Part shown: one piece after another, positions 36,215-44,844 of the stretch
How positions within the stretch are numbered: the first letter of the stretch is position 1
How the letters are laid out: the number at the start of each line of letters is the position of its first letter
Assembly: GCA_947475295.1 (NCBI GenBank)
Contig: CANJLF010000021.1
Coordinates: forward strand, 1 to 44,844
Source: Fidelibacterota bacterium
GTDB taxonomy: Bacteria > Pseudomonadota > Alphaproteobacteria > Rhodospirillales > Rhodospirillaceae
Length of the DNA: 44,844 nucleotides
Direction: 5' to 3'
Made by a program: the position numbers and the translations under genes
Notes under the pieces: generated by a model
Seen by the model: the letters and a program-made list of their open reading frames with translations, nothing else
Told to the model about the DNA's origin: nothing
Database searches by the model: none

Positions 36215-37816
36215 CTATTTTTTTGGTTCCGTGCAAACAAAATTCTCGGCCACATTGGTGTCGCCGGCACCTTTGTAGCGCGCCATTTGCGGATAGGGGC
36301 AGAGCGGACGCGTCATCTTCACGCCGGCGCTCTGCTTGTCATCGACATACTTTGTCGCAACAACCTGTGTGGGTACGATCCCCTTGTCCACCCATGCTTC
36401 AAGGGCCGGCAGCATATCGAAGGTATTCGGTCCGGGACCTCTGCGGCAGTGTCCCATGGCTGGCACCATGAACAAACGGTAGAAGCTATCGGTTTCCGCC
36501 TGGGCTTTTGCGGCACCGTGCTTTTTGCCCTGGTCCGCAACTACATTATCATAATAGTTGACGGAGTTTTGTGCGGGAATATCCGGATCGCCAAGGCCGT
36601 GATAGTGCATGATCTTGCCGCCACGGGCCTTGAATTTTTCGAGGTCAGGTTCTGATGCATTGAGGACGTATGCAATGGTCTGGCCCGGCACAACTTCCTT
36701 TTTCTCGACATAGTCGATGCTTTGTTTGGTCCATTTCCAGCTGTGGATGTCCCAGTTGGGATCGTCGAATACGAAGTATTTGAAGAATGGGAATCCCTGC
36801 CTACCGTGCTCACCGCCGTAGGGAAAATCGCTGGAGAGCGTGTTAGGCCAATTCTCCGCCTCACCGCCAAGATCGAAACCCGGATAATAGCCGGCCGGAA
36901 CACGGCTACCGGGGCCGGCGTAAAATTTCGTGACGGCCTGCACCTGCTCCGGCGACAGACATGTCTTCGCGGCCTGGCCGGGCTTGCACAGCATCGCTTC
37001 GGAGTTGAACTTGCAGGCGCGCGGATCGCTTATGATACCGTCCTTAATGCCGTCCTTGGCATCGCACGCCTCATTGAGCACCTTGCCTACAATCGGCGCG
37101 GTCCAGTCCGGCAGAATGGAGTTGGGACCTTTGTCATAGAGAACGGAGGCCAGGTACAAATGCCCACCGATGTAGTGATTGGTGGTGTTGTAGCCTGGGG
37201 CGCCAACGATGATGCCATCGTAATCCTCGGGATAGCGCTGAGCCTCCAGCATCCCTTGACGGCCACCCTGGGAGCAGCCGGTAAAATAAGACCGCGAAGG
37301 CGCCTTGCTGTAGAAAGCCTTAACAAACAACTTGGACTGCTCGGTCATCAGGTGAACGGCACGATACCCCCAATCGATAATTTTTTCCGGGTGTCTATAT
37401 GCAAAAGTCCCATCCGAGCCCCAGTGGCCGGTATTGGTATTCGCCACGGCGTAGCCGGCCCTCACCATTGTAGCCATCGCGCCGTAACTGATGGAGCCCG
37501 AAAATCCGCCATTGCCGACCCCGACAAATTTTCCGTTCCAGCCCGCGCTTGGCATCCAGACCTCATACTCGATGTCTGAATCGCTCGTCGGATGCGCCGC
37601 CACCGCGACGCGGCAGAAGGTCGGCATATTATCGAGAACGGTCCCATCGGCAGTCCTGTAAAGACCCGCCGCATTCGTTTGAACTGCGTGAACGTCAGAA
37701 TTGGGGGTCTTATAATCCCACAGCGCCTCGCACTCTATGGCCAGCGCCGGTGCAGCCAGCGCCGATGACGCCAATAGCACGGTGGAAAATGAAAAAATCA
37801 TTGACCTGCATTTCAT
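36215..37816 (-). CDS. Tannase / feruloyl esterase family protein, exported
   Basis: The 533-residue protein has a signal peptide (cleavage near residue 26, ALA-IE). It matches the tannase family (PF07519): nucleophile Ser182 in GCSQGGRQGM with the adjacent Cys181, Asp410 or Asp412 in HGLGDPDIPAQNS, and catalytic His456 followed by Cys457 in AMGHCRRGPG. The Cys181/Cys457 pair is the disulfide that joins Ser and His in this family. The calcium-loop-like CDAKDGIKDGIISDP lies in the lid. It would hydrolyse gallate, ferulate or similar aromatic esters in the periplasm or outside the cell. It is divergent from the TonB receptor gene, 781 bases away. Confidence 0.9.
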   Translation of the reverse strand: MKCRSMIFSFSTVLLASSALAAPALAIECEALWDYKTPNSDVHAVQTNAAGLYRTADGTVLDNMPTFCRVAVAAHPTSDSDIEYEVWMPSAGWNGKFVGVGNGGFSGSISYGAMATMVRAGYAVANTNTGHWGSDGTFAYRHPEKIIDWGYRAVHLMTEQSKLFVKAFYSKAPSRSYFTGCSQGGRQGMLEAQRYPEDYDGIIVGAPGYNTTNHYIGGHLYLASVLYDKGPNSILPDWTAPIVGKVLNEACDAKDGIKDGIISDPRACKFNSEAMLCKPGQAAKTCLSPEQVQAVTKFYAGPGSRVPAGYYPGFDLGGEAENWPNTLSSDFPYGGEHGRQGFPFFKYFVFDDPNWDIHSWKWTKQSIDYVEKKEVVPGQTIAYVLNASEPDLEKFKARGGKIMHYHGLGDPDIPAQNSVNYYDNVVADQGKKHGAAKAQAETDSFYRLFMVPAMGHCRRGPGPNTFDMLPALEAWVDKGIVPTQVVATKYVDDKQSAGVKMTRPLCPYPQMARYKGAGDTNVAENFVCTEPKK

Positions 37817-38597
37817 GAATTATCTCCCCGAAGACCATTGAGTGATGCACACATTTATCAAAGATACTGTTTACTCACACGTAAAATCATCAGCGCCGAC
37901 GGGATCATCGCGTCCGCGTTTTGCCATCTACGCGTTGGTCAGCAGGGTCAAGATAACGTCTGCAAAACCGATGGCGACGGTCGCCAGAGTAGGCGAAAGT
38001 GAATTCGGCATGTCCACTAGATGGAATGAGCTTATTTTATTGTAGAAGCGCGCGCTACCTGCCCCGACAATCTGGCCCCTCGCTCGAGGGCGTTGTTCCG
38101 GGCGCGTTCCGGGCGCGTTCCGGGCGCGTGCCGGGAGTATTCGAAGGCACATAAATGCGACCTCTTGGGCAGGTTCTAGCTCGCGAATTTTAGACCAAAA
38201 CCGAAATGGGGCCATGCGGCAGCGAGGATAAATAAACGGGAGAAGTGTGCCTTGATCTCGGGAAACAGGGATATCGGCGGGCTAGGAAACTCTTGTTCAT
38301 CGCGTACTGCCAGAAAATCCGGGAAAGTACCGCCCGAAGTTGCCAGGGACGGCCCTGACGGCTACAATGTTGCCCGAAACCGGGGTTCATCTGGGGAATG
38401 TCGGTTTATACGACGCCGGTGATTTTTTTGACCTTCGACCGTTTCCGGAATTTCCTAGGAAGTTTCTGGCGAGTGCGCGATGGCGGGCGTCAATTGACCG
38501 AACAGGCCCCTCATAAGTACGACCCGTCAAGTCCTGGAAGCTTCGGCGAAGCCCCGGCGGAATAGGAAATTTAGGTTCTAGAGCCATAAGGGTGCAA
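37817..38597. other. 781-bp divergent intergenic region, tannase / TonB receptor
   Basis: The region should hold the two divergent promoters. It contains an 11-base tandem repeat (38095-38136) and short open frames on both strands that I do not believe are genes. One minus-strand frame ends PTLATVAIGFADVILTLLTN (about 37928-38008) and might be a decayed fragment, but it has no recognisable identity. Confidence 0.5.
38095..38136 (+). repeat. 11-bp tandem repeat, three copies plus a partial one
   Basis: GTTCCGGGCGC occurs at 38095-38105, 38106-38116 and 38117-38127, followed by a degenerate GTGCCGGGA. The 11-base period is close to one helical turn, so it would place sites on one DNA face; it may be an operator array or simple slippage. 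Confidence 0.85.
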
Positions 38598-41288
38598 ATG
38601 ATTGGGGACAAAAAGCGAATCACGGTGTTGGCATGCGCGCTTAACGCCGCAGGAATCCCGCTCTGCCAGGCGGCCGACATAGGCCAGGGTGCGGCCTTCG
38701 AGGAGGTTGTGGTCACCGCACGCAAGCGCGAAGAAAATATCCAGGCCGTTCCCATCTCTATCACGGCTTTCACGGCCGAAGATCTGGAACGCAATAACGT
38801 CAAGACTTTGGCTGATCTGCGCTTGGTCACACCCTCGGTGCAGGTCCAGCCCGACACCTTTCGCCAAGACACTATCAATATCACCGTACGCGGGCTCAGA
38901 AATTTTCCCCGCAGCGGTATTCAATTCGATACTGCGACGGCGGTCTATATCAACGGGCTTTATTATGCGCGCACGTCAGGCCTAACGGCAGCGCTGATTG
39001 ACGTCGACAGCGTTCAGGTATTGAAGGGTCCGCAAGGCACGCTTGTCGGCCGCAACGCCACCGGCGGCGCGGTGCTATATACCACCCGCGAACCAGAAGA
39101 TAAATTCGGCGGTTACGTGACTCTGACCGCGGGTGACTACGGGCGCTATGAGACTCAGGCTGTGGTGAACGTGCCCTTGGGCGAAAAACTAGCTATGCGC
39201 GCGGCGTACTCTTATTCCGAGACCGCGGGGTATCTGAAAAATATTTACTTCGACCCCGCGACCGGTGAGCGCAATGACACGCCTGGAGCTGGCGCACGCA
39301 AAACAGCAATGCTCTTCTCGCTGAAATGGCTGCCGGATGATGTTTCTAAACTTGTTCTGCGCGGCGACTTCGACGCTGAACACTATACCGGATCGTCATA
39401 CCATCTCCTGAATTCCTTCGAGGGCACGCAACCGTCCACCGGGGCCATCGGCTCTAATATCCAGCCTGTGTCCCGTCCGTCGATCTGCAATATTCCCATG
39501 ACCTGCAATCAGGTCACCGATTTGCGCGGCCGCGTGATAGCGCCCTATTTCAGCGACGTCACCGCGCGCACCGTTAACACTGACCCGCGCTCTTACAATG
39601 CTCTGTTGAATTCCCTCGCGCGCCAGCAGGCGGGCAGCTTCTGGACTATCGACCAGGCCGAAAACAACTATAGCAGCGGGCACTTTCAATCAGTGTCTGG
39701 CACCTACGACCGAAGTTTCGGTAGTATTGGCATGAAATTGATGGGCGGCTATCGCTGGACCGACAGTCGCACGCTCTATTACAGCCGAGGGGCTCCGTAC
39801 GCGACCTTGCAAAACGAAGGGGCTGATCCCGACTACAATGCATACACCTCTGAATTGACATTCAACGGCAGTCTCCTCGATACCCAGCTCAATTGGACCG
39901 CCGGCGCCTTTTTCTTTGCCGAAAGCGTGTCGCAGCAGGGCAATCGGGACTATCTGTTTTCAACCAATCAGGTTCGCCCACAACCGGTATCCGGCCGCCA
40001 GATCACGCTGGCCGACACCACAGCAAATGCCGGCAAAAATACCAGTTACGCCGGTTATGGCCAGGCCACTTACAGCATTCGGCCCGATCTGCGTTTTACA
40101 GCCGGGGTGCGCTACTCGATCGATGAACGCAAGGCCCACATCGCTTCCTTTAGCACGCGGTTCCCGGCCACGGCGGCCACCACAGCGGCAATTCCAAACA
40201 GTGTTTTCAATCCTGGCACCTATGTCTTCAACGGCATCTCCTATCAGGGTTATTCGCGATCCTGCGCTCTTTCGGACGCCAATGGAGTCCTACGCCCCAT
40301 CGATGCCTGTTTCATTGACGTCAAGCGGACATTCCGCGATCCAACGTGGACGCTATCTCTGGACTATGACCTGTTTGACTCGACCATGGTCTATTTCACC
40401 TCGCGTCGCGGCTACAAATCCGGCGCGCTGAACAGCGGGGCCAACAACGCCGCCGTGGTAGTAGCGCAGCCGGAAAAAGTTCAAGACTATGAGATCGGCG
40501 TAAAGTCGGATTGGTCCATCGCCGGCATGCCGGTCCGCAGTAACTTTGCCGCCTACCTCACCACTTACAAAAATATCCAGGCGCAGGCTGGCCTGCCCTA
40601 CGTGATTTTTGCCACCGGCCCCAGCGGCGTGCCGTGTACGCAGGCCCTTTACAACGCGGGTCAGTGCACCGGCGCGTCCACGGAAAACGTCACACTCAAT
40701 GCCCGCGCTGCGCAGGTTTATGGCGGAGAGTGGGATGTAAAAGTCAAACCCGTCCCGGAATTGACGCTGTCGTGGAACGGAAGCTATGTGCATGCGAAGT
40801 ACACCGACTTCAGCTTCACCCCGCCGGCGGGATATCTGCAACCCGCAACCGGCGGCTCGCTCACGGGGCAGGCGTTTCCACTGCCCGCTTGGACGATGTC
40901 GGCGTCCGCAACTTATTCTGTCACCGGCGAACAGATCGGTTTGCCCGTTAGGGATTTAGCACTAACTGCCAGCGCCTATAATCAGAGCAATTATCGCACC
41001 GCCTTGGTCGGTTACAATCGGTCGCAACAGACATTGGGCTATACCTTGGCCAGTCTGCGTTTGGCAGTGCAGGACATCGCCAACACCAACGTTGATCTTA
41101 GTGCGAACGTTAGCAATCTTTTCAACACCAAGGCTTGTTACGCCGAGTTCGGCGGAACGGGCGGCGGCGGCGGCGTACTGGCGTCCACTCCCAACGCGAC
41201 CTTTGGCGTGCCCAACACGAGCGGCGTGGTGCAGTGCTATCCCCTGCCGCCACGCATGTTCGCTCTCAGCCTACGCTATGCGTTCTAG
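38598..41288 (+). CDS. TonB-dependent outer-membrane receptor
   Basis: The 896-residue protein has a signal peptide (to about residue 25, CQA-AD) and a TonB-box-like FEEVVVTARKREENIQAVPI. The plug domain includes NITVRGLRNFP, VDSVQVLKGPQGTLVGRNATGGAV and LYTTREP, and a large beta barrel ends in the aromatic FALSLRYAF. It resembles the receptor class often annotated as OMR or FecA-like in sphingomonads and related alphaproteobacteria, which take up plant-derived compounds as well as siderophores. Given the tannase and PQQ dehydrogenase neighbours, uptake of an aromatic or glycosidic substrate is a reasonable guess. ATG 38598 is preferred to GTG 38592. No anti-sigma/sigma pair is nearby. Confidence 0.93.
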   Translation: MIGDKKRITVLACALNAAGIPLCQAADIGQGAAFEEVVVTARKREENIQAVPISITAFTAEDLERNNVKTLADLRLVTPSVQVQPDTFRQDTINITVRGLRNFPRSGIQFDTATAVYINGLYYARTSGLTAALIDVDSVQVLKGPQGTLVGRNATGGAVLYTTREPEDKFGGYVTLTAGDYGRYETQAVVNVPLGEKLAMRAAYSYSETAGYLKNIYFDPATGERNDTPGAGARKTAMLFSLKWLPDDVSKLVLRGDFDAEHYTGSSYHLLNSFEGTQPSTGAIGSNIQPVSRPSICNIPMTCNQVTDLRGRVIAPYFSDVTARTVNTDPRSYNALLNSLARQQAGSFWTIDQAENNYSSGHFQSVSGTYDRSFGSIGMKLMGGYRWTDSRTLYYSRGAPYATLQNEGADPDYNAYTSELTFNGSLLDTQLNWTAGAFFFAESVSQQGNRDYLFSTNQVRPQPVSGRQITLADTTANAGKNTSYAGYGQATYSIRPDLRFTAGVRYSIDERKAHIASFSTRFPATAATTAAIPNSVFNPGTYVFNGISYQGYSRSCALSDANGVLRPIDACFIDVKRTFRDPTWTLSLDYDLFDSTMVYFTSRRGYKSGALNSGANNAAVVVAQPEKVQDYEIGVKSDWSIAGMPVRSNFAAYLTTYKNIQAQAGLPYVIFATGPSGVPCTQALYNAGQCTGASTENVTLNARAAQVYGGEWDVKVKPVPELTLSWNGSYVHAKYTDFSFTPPAGYLQPATGGSLTGQAFPLPAWTMSASATYSVTGEQIGLPVRDLALTASAYNQSNYRTALVGYNRSQQTLGYTLASLRLAVQDIANTNVDLSANVSNLFNTKACYAEFGGTGGGGGVLASTPNATFGVPNTSGVVQCYPLPPRMFALSLRYAF

Positions 41289-41299
41289 CCTACGTTAAA

Positions 41300-41336
41300 G
41301 CGGGGCCAGCACCAGTCCGAAGACTGGTGGGTCCCG
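41300..41336. terminator. Hairpin between convergent TonB receptor and PQQ dehydrogenase genes
   Basis: CACCAGTC (41310-41317) and GACTGGTG (41322-41329) form a perfect stem with loop CGAA. An outer GCGGGGCC/GGTCCCGC stem with one G-T pair extends it. There is no clear U-tract, so it may act as a transcript-end or stability hairpin and not as a classical terminator. Confidence 0.45.
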
Positions 41337-41353
41337 CCCCAGCACGGCCCGGC

Positions 41354-43519
41354 TTATCGTCTCTCTGGCAGAGCAAACACATATAGCTGATTGCCCGTCC
41401 TTGGATACAGAATGTCCTCGGCTATGGTGTCGGGCACGTTACGCGGGCTGCCTCCGCCTTGTCCGGTCGAGACGGCAATGTACTGCTTTCCGTTTGCCGT
41501 AAACGATACGGGAAAGCCCTGCACAGACGATCCAAGGCGCGTAGACCACAAATCTTTGCCGGTCCTTGTGTCGACTGCGCGGAACATACGGTCGAGGCTG
41601 CCCACAAATGAAACGCCCGAATCCGTGCTCAAAACCGCCGTGAGAAAGGGCGCGCGTTGTTCACGAGCCCAGACTTCTTTCATTGACCTGACGTCGTACG
41701 CGGCGAGCTTTCCCATCCGGCCGTCTTTTCCAGGCATTTCATAGAACTTCCGATCTATCGAGCCGCCCCTGCCATCCTCCTCAAGCGCCGGATCGTAACC
41801 CGTTTCGTCCATACAGCTCTGGCTGAGAGGGATTACGAGCAACTGCGACTTTGGATCGAAGCTCATGGCCTGCCAGTTGTGCCCGCCTTCGGTGCTGGGA
41901 CATACCGCAATCCAATCGCCGGCTTTCTGATTTATGATGTCATCGCGATATTTTGGCTCCCCAGTGACCGGATCAATCCGCTCAAAAATATTCTGGAATA
42001 CTGTCTCCGTGGACGCGATGTACTTACCGTTGGTGCGATCCAGCTTCCACAAGATGCCGACCTTGCCGACCGTAAACAATGTTTTACTGCCGTCGATATC
42101 GACAAGCACGCGTTCGTAGACCTCGTCCATATCGAGCGTCTCGCCAGGCGCATGTTGGAAGTACCACTCCAACTTCCCGTCTTCAGGTCGCAGCGCAAGG
42201 GTCGCACTTGTGTACAAGGCCTTGTCCGCCACCTTCATTCCGCGCGAGACCGCAAGATGTGGCTTCGGCTGCGCAACGCCCCAATACATGAGGTTCAATT
42301 CCGGGTCGTAGCTCCCGGTGATCCATGTTTCACCGCCGGCACGGAAGATATCTTTCAGGTTGTTCCATGTGTCGCCGCCCGGCGCGCCCTCCCGGGCTGT
42401 CGTGTAGAATTTCCACAATTCCTTGCCCGTATCGGGATCGTAGGCGCTGATAAAGCAGCCTGCGGCGCGATATTGCGCGCAGCCGCCCAGTCCCTGAACA
42501 ATTCGGCCGTTTGCGACCAGCGGGCCACTGGTGTTCAGATATCCCTGCGAGGGATCGGCGATTTGCGTTTGCCATTTCAGCTCGCCGTTTTTGGCGTCAA
42601 ACGCCACGAGACGCGCATCATTGGTCGCAAGGTATATCTTGTCCTTGTAGATGGCCATATTGCGTAAGGCCGTGCTCGACTGGGGCCCGAGCCGATTCTC
42701 CCAAATCAACTCGCCGTTTGTCGCGTTGAGGGCCTGAACGATATGCCCGCAATTCACAAGGTACATGATCCCGTTATGCACAAGCGGCGTCGGCTGATTG
42801 CGGCCGCCACCGACGCACTCGGTCATCGCCCACGCCCAGTTTAGCTGGAGTCCGCCCACATTTGCCGGCGTGATTTGCGGGAGCGTGGTGTGGCTCCAAG
42901 CTTGGTAATTGTTTCTTACCATCAGCCAGTCACCTGGATCAGGCTTACGAAGCATCGCGTCGGTGACCTCGACGTAGTTCTCGACAACGCCCTTAACAGT
43001 GAGTCCGGTGGCGCCGGTCAAGGGTCTTGCCCTGCGATTCTCGTCCGGAGCTTCGGGCGCAGCCCGACCCGCCGTTACACTCTCGGCAACCGTTGGCGCT
43101 GAGCCGCTGGTGTTCGCGCCAATGATGAGGGTCGATTGCGCCGTCAATTGGGCGGTACTGGCAGGAACCCTATTATGCTGCAGTATGTAGGCCGCGAGCG
43201 CGACATTCCCATCAGGACCTGCAGCGCCCGGGTTCGACATTGGCATCGTGGAAATTTTCTCCACGAGTTCCTGTGCAGTGCGCTGCCTCCATTTTGTCAT
43301 AAATGCGGATCCGGCGAGGGCAGGAGATTCGCTTTCCCCACCGCCGGACAAATCTGGGCGGTGGCAGCTTTGACAGAGGGCTTCATAGTGCTGGCGCCCG
43401 GCGGCAGCCTGCTGCGCTGTATAAGTATCCGGCGCGGGACCAACCCGTTTCGTCGCGTAAAATGCCGCGATGCCAACAAGAGCAATCCCTGCAACGCTTA
43501 AAGCTACGATTTTACGCAT
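41354..43519 (-). CDS. PQQ-dependent dehydrogenase with N-terminal cytochrome c domain
   Basis: The 721-residue protein has an N-terminal signal/anchor (about residues 1-22), a cytochrome c domain with haem motif CQSCH (49-53) and a possible Met ligand in TMPMSNPG. A quinoprotein beta-propeller follows from about residue 195 ([20 protein letters not shown]) with tryptophan-docking blades such as [25 protein letters not shown] and GKDLWSTR, and [19 protein letters not shown]. Known quinohaemoprotein alcohol dehydrogenases carry the cytochrome at the C-terminus; here it is at the N-terminus. It would oxidise an alcohol or sugar in the periplasm and pass electrons to its own haem. The start overlaps the upstream CHRD stop by one base (TGATG), so the two are translationally coupled. 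Confidence 0.9.
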   Translation of the reverse strand: MRKIVALSVAGIALVGIAAFYATKRVGPAPDTYTAQQAAAGRQHYEALCQSCHRPDLSGGGESESPALAGSAFMTKWRQRTAQELVEKISTMPMSNPGAAGPDGNVALAAYILQHNRVPASTAQLTAQSTLIIGANTSGSAPTVAESVTAGRAAPEAPDENRRARPLTGATGLTVKGVVENYVEVTDAMLRKPDPGDWLMVRNNYQAWSHTTLPQITPANVGGLQLNWAWAMTECVGGGRNQPTPLVHNGIMYLVNCGHIVQALNATNGELIWENRLGPQSSTALRNMAIYKDKIYLATNDARLVAFDAKNGELKWQTQIADPSQGYLNTSGPLVANGRIVQGLGGCAQYRAAGCFISAYDPDTGKELWKFYTTAREGAPGGDTWNNLKDIFRAGGETWITGSYDPELNLMYWGVAQPKPHLAVSRGMKVADKALYTSATLALRPEDGKLEWYFQHAPGETLDMDEVYERVLVDIDGSKTLFTVGKVGILWKLDRTNGKYIASTETVFQNIFERIDPVTGEPKYRDDIINQKAGDWIAVCPSTEGGHNWQAMSFDPKSQLLVIPLSQSCMDETGYDPALEEDGRGGSIDRKFYEMPGKDGRMGKLAAYDVRSMKEVWAREQRAPFLTAVLSTDSGVSFVGSLDRMFRAVDTRTGKDLWSTRLGSSVQGFPVSFTANGKQYIAVSTGQGGGSPRNVPDTIAEDILYPRTGNQLYVFALPERR

Positions 43520-43959
43520 CACCGCTTCTCCTCAATGAACAGCCAGCCCCACAAATTTCCGTCCGGCGCTGCTTTGCTTTGAATTTGAATGTACAGTTTA
43601 CTTTTGGCCAGCGCTTCGACTTGGGATGGCGATAGCTCTACCGACCCTGAGACGGTTCCGGCTACATCCTGCGTCACAGTCAAAGGAAACAGGACTGGAC
43701 CGACTACGCCGGTGACAGGACTCATGCGCACGTTGGCGGTGGTGGCGGCCGAGGTGAGTCCGGCGAACGTGCCTGTAATGGTAAGGCGTTGTCCCGCAAG
43801 TTCGGCTGTGGCGGCCCCTTTACCAGCGACCGTGCGTTGCAGGACGGCGTTGAGGGGCAGGCGCGAAAGCGCCGCTTTGTATTTTTGCGTTTGTTGCGCC
43901 AGGGATGATCCAGCAGACGCTACGATCATTAAAGCGGCAATTGCCTGTATGAGTCTCAT
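43519..43959 (-). CDS. CHRD domain protein, exported
   Basis: The 146-residue protein has a signal peptide ([20 protein letters not shown], cleavage near LAQ). It then has a CHRD-type beta domain, seen in [40 protein letters not shown] and [14 protein letters not shown] domains are found in chordin and many secreted bacterial proteins and have no settled function. It is the first gene of a two-gene operon with the PQQ dehydrogenase, so it may support that enzyme as a structural or ligand-binding partner. I chose ATG 43959 because it gives the signal peptide. Confidence 0.82.
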   Translation of the reverse strand: MRLIQAIAALMIVASAGSSLAQQTQKYKAALSRLPLNAVLQRTVAGKGAATAELAGQRLTITGTFAGLTSAATTANVRMSPVTGVVGPVLFPLTVTQDVAGTVSGSVELSPSQVEALAKSKLYIQIQSKAAPDGNLWGWLFIEEKR

Positions 43960-44309
43960 GGTTAGTCCGACCCTCGATTGGAATACAAACGTTGCTTCAG
44001 AAGAGATCAAGTTGCGGGGGAGTCATTGAAACGATAACGAGACGCAAGTTGTGGAGGACTATGCGTGCTGGCGGGGACTGTTCGGCTGACGACCGAACGA
44101 GAGCTCGCCTCCATTAAAGTTCCAAAAAACTGCAAAATTCAGCGATGCCGACCCCCCCCCTCTCACCAACACTATAAAATACGCGCCCTATAATGTCCAC
44201 TTCGCACGCGAATGTACGGATGTGGAGTTATTTTCCCAGCCGACGCCGCTCCGCCTTTGGCCCGCAGAGCAAAGTCTGATCACTTTACGGAATTAACCGG
44301 CCCGAATAT

Positions 44310-44533
44310 TTCGCGGGTTCCTCTCGAGTTACAGGTTCCAGATTTCCAGGGAGTTCAGCAGAATTTCGAATATTGCGCCGGATTCCACATCCTTGCGACT
44401 TCGGGCCCCGCGCAAAACGCGGAATTCCGCATCACTAGGGTGAAATCCACGGCTCCCTAAGCAATTGGCGAACATGGAACTTTTGCCCTTCACACGGGTG
44501 GGATCACACGTTCAATCCTTGGTACCGCCCACC
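44310..44533 (+). repeat. Right-end repeat R, copy 2 (includes tRNA-Val 3' fragment)
   Basis: Full-length match to 35758-35980. The 16-base direct repeat at a 42-base interval is kept (44382 and 44424), as is the GCGGAATTCCGC palindrome. Confidence 0.9.
44486..44533 (+). repeat. Attachment-site core, copy 3 (partial tRNA-Val)
   Basis: Third copy of the tRNA-Val 3' end, with about four substitutions and one inserted base; the T stem no longer pairs well. It is not followed by repeat S, so it marks the outer end of the array. Confidence 0.85.
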
Positions 44534-44563
44534 GTTTCAAATAAAAGCCTAAGAGGCGGAACC

Positions 44564-44844
44564 TGTACGGCGTCAGCGCCTATGAGACAGAATTGGGGTG
44601 GTGAATTAGGGAGGGTTTTGGTCTCAACGTAGTGACGGAGGAACGAAGATGAGATCAAAGCCCATGACCACGAAGGCGCCTGCTGAGCGGGTACTCAAGG
44701 ACATACGCCGGGCGACCCGGCGGCATTTTTCAGCCGAAGACAAGATACGCATCGTACTGGACGGCCTGCGCGGCGAGGACAGCATTGCCGAGTTGTGCCG
44801 CCGCGAAGGTATTGCCCAAAGCCTCTATTACGTCTGGTCGAAGG
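44564..44844 (+). mobile_element. IS3-type insertion sequence, left part (runs off the window)
   Basis: TGTACGGCGTCAGCGCC at 44564 begins with TG, as IS3-family ends do, and lies 85 bases before an IS3-type OrfA. The exact end is an inference because the other inverted repeat is outside the window. Confidence 0.6.
44649..44844 (+). CDS. IS3-family transposase OrfA, 5' part
   Basis: The 65 visible residues include FSAEDKIRIVLDGLRGEDSI, AELCRREGIAQSLYYVWSK, the helix-turn-helix of IS3-family OrfA proteins (HTH_Tnp_1 type). GGAGG lies about seven bases upstream of the ATG. The gene is cut by the window end, so I cannot see the frameshift to OrfB or the DDE domain. Confidence 0.9.
   Translation, partial: MRSKPMTTKAPAERVLKDIRRATRRHFSAEDKIRIVLDGLRGEDSIAELCRREGIAQSLYYVWSK

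Larger units (their letters stand above)
35934..44533. mobile_element. Module 2 of the tandem tRNA-Val island: catabolic cargo
   Basis: About 8.6 kb between the second and third tRNA-Val 3' copies. It has the same left end (S2, 36005-36093) and right end (R2, 44310-44533) as module 1. Cargo: tannase/feruloyl esterase (-), TonB-dependent receptor (+), PQQ dehydrogenase with cytochrome domain (-) and CHRD protein (-). No recombinase gene is present. An IS3-type element starts about 30 bp beyond the right boundary. Confidence 0.75.
43960..44648. other. 689-bp region upstream of the CHRD gene to the IS3-type transposase
   Basis: It holds the CHRD promoter area, a run of nine C at 44152-44160, the right-end repeat R2 with the third tRNA-Val 3' copy, about 30 bases of flank, and the leader of an IS3-type element. 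Short open frames here are not credible genes. Confidence 0.6.

Noticed and set aside
38387-38884. Minus-strand frame of 165 codons over the TonB receptor start
   Set aside because: It overlaps the signal and plug region of a clear receptor and has no domain.

Overview
The window looks like a chromosomal segment of a GC-rich alphaproteobacterium, probably an environmental or soil organism. This rests on the gene set: a DUF1476 F1-ATPase zeta-type inhibitor, the purC-purS-purQ-purL-bolA-grxD order, a class II DAHP synthase, an NDUFAF5/BioC-like methyltransferase next to comF, and glmU-glmS. I cannot name a genus. The glutaminyl-tRNA synthetase is notable because many alphaproteobacteria lack one.

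Layout. Positions 1-149 hold the 5' end of an IS5-type insertion sequence abutting the 3' end of comF. From 0.9 to 3.5 kb lie a methyltransferase, sfsA and map. From 3.5 to 10.6 kb is an accessory-looking block of exported proteins: two NHL beta-propellers, a two-haem c-type cytochrome, a Tat-exported enolase-superfamily protein and a HupE/UreJ-like membrane protein, with radC in the middle. From 10.6 to 12.7 kb a HisD-family dehydrogenase and an SDR form a two-gene operon. From 13 to 20.5 kb is the purine block (purB, purC, purS, purQ, purL) with bolA, grxD, the zeta inhibitor and an NRDE protein. From 20.5 to 33.3 kb almost everything is on the minus strand: rpsD, trmJ, two small unknown genes (one with an in-frame TGA), glnS, nadE, class II DAHP synthase, a DUF1272 protein, gor, glmS and glmU.

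The most unusual part is 33.7-44.5 kb. An intact tRNA-Val(CAC) gene is followed by two further copies of its 3' 47 or 48 bases, at 35934 and 44486. They bound two tandem modules. Module 1 (about 2.2 kb) carries one AT-richer sulfatase gene. Module 2 (about 8.5 kb) carries a tannase/feruloyl esterase, a TonB-dependent receptor, a cytochrome c-PQQ dehydrogenase fusion and a CHRD protein. Both modules begin with the same 89-bp sequence (one mismatch) and end with the same roughly 175-bp sequence before the tRNA fragment. No integrase is visible. This suggests cargo elements with fixed ends that are mobilised in trans and stacked at one tRNA site. About 30 bp beyond the last attachment copy an IS3-type insertion sequence begins and runs off the window.

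Functionally, the array looks like a catabolic island: an outer-membrane receptor, periplasmic or secreted esterase and sulfatase activities, and a PQQ dehydrogenase feeding electrons to cytochrome c, fitting use of plant-derived esterified or sulfated compounds. The rest of the window is housekeeping: purines, amino sugars, NAD, the shikimate entry step, translation and redox balance.
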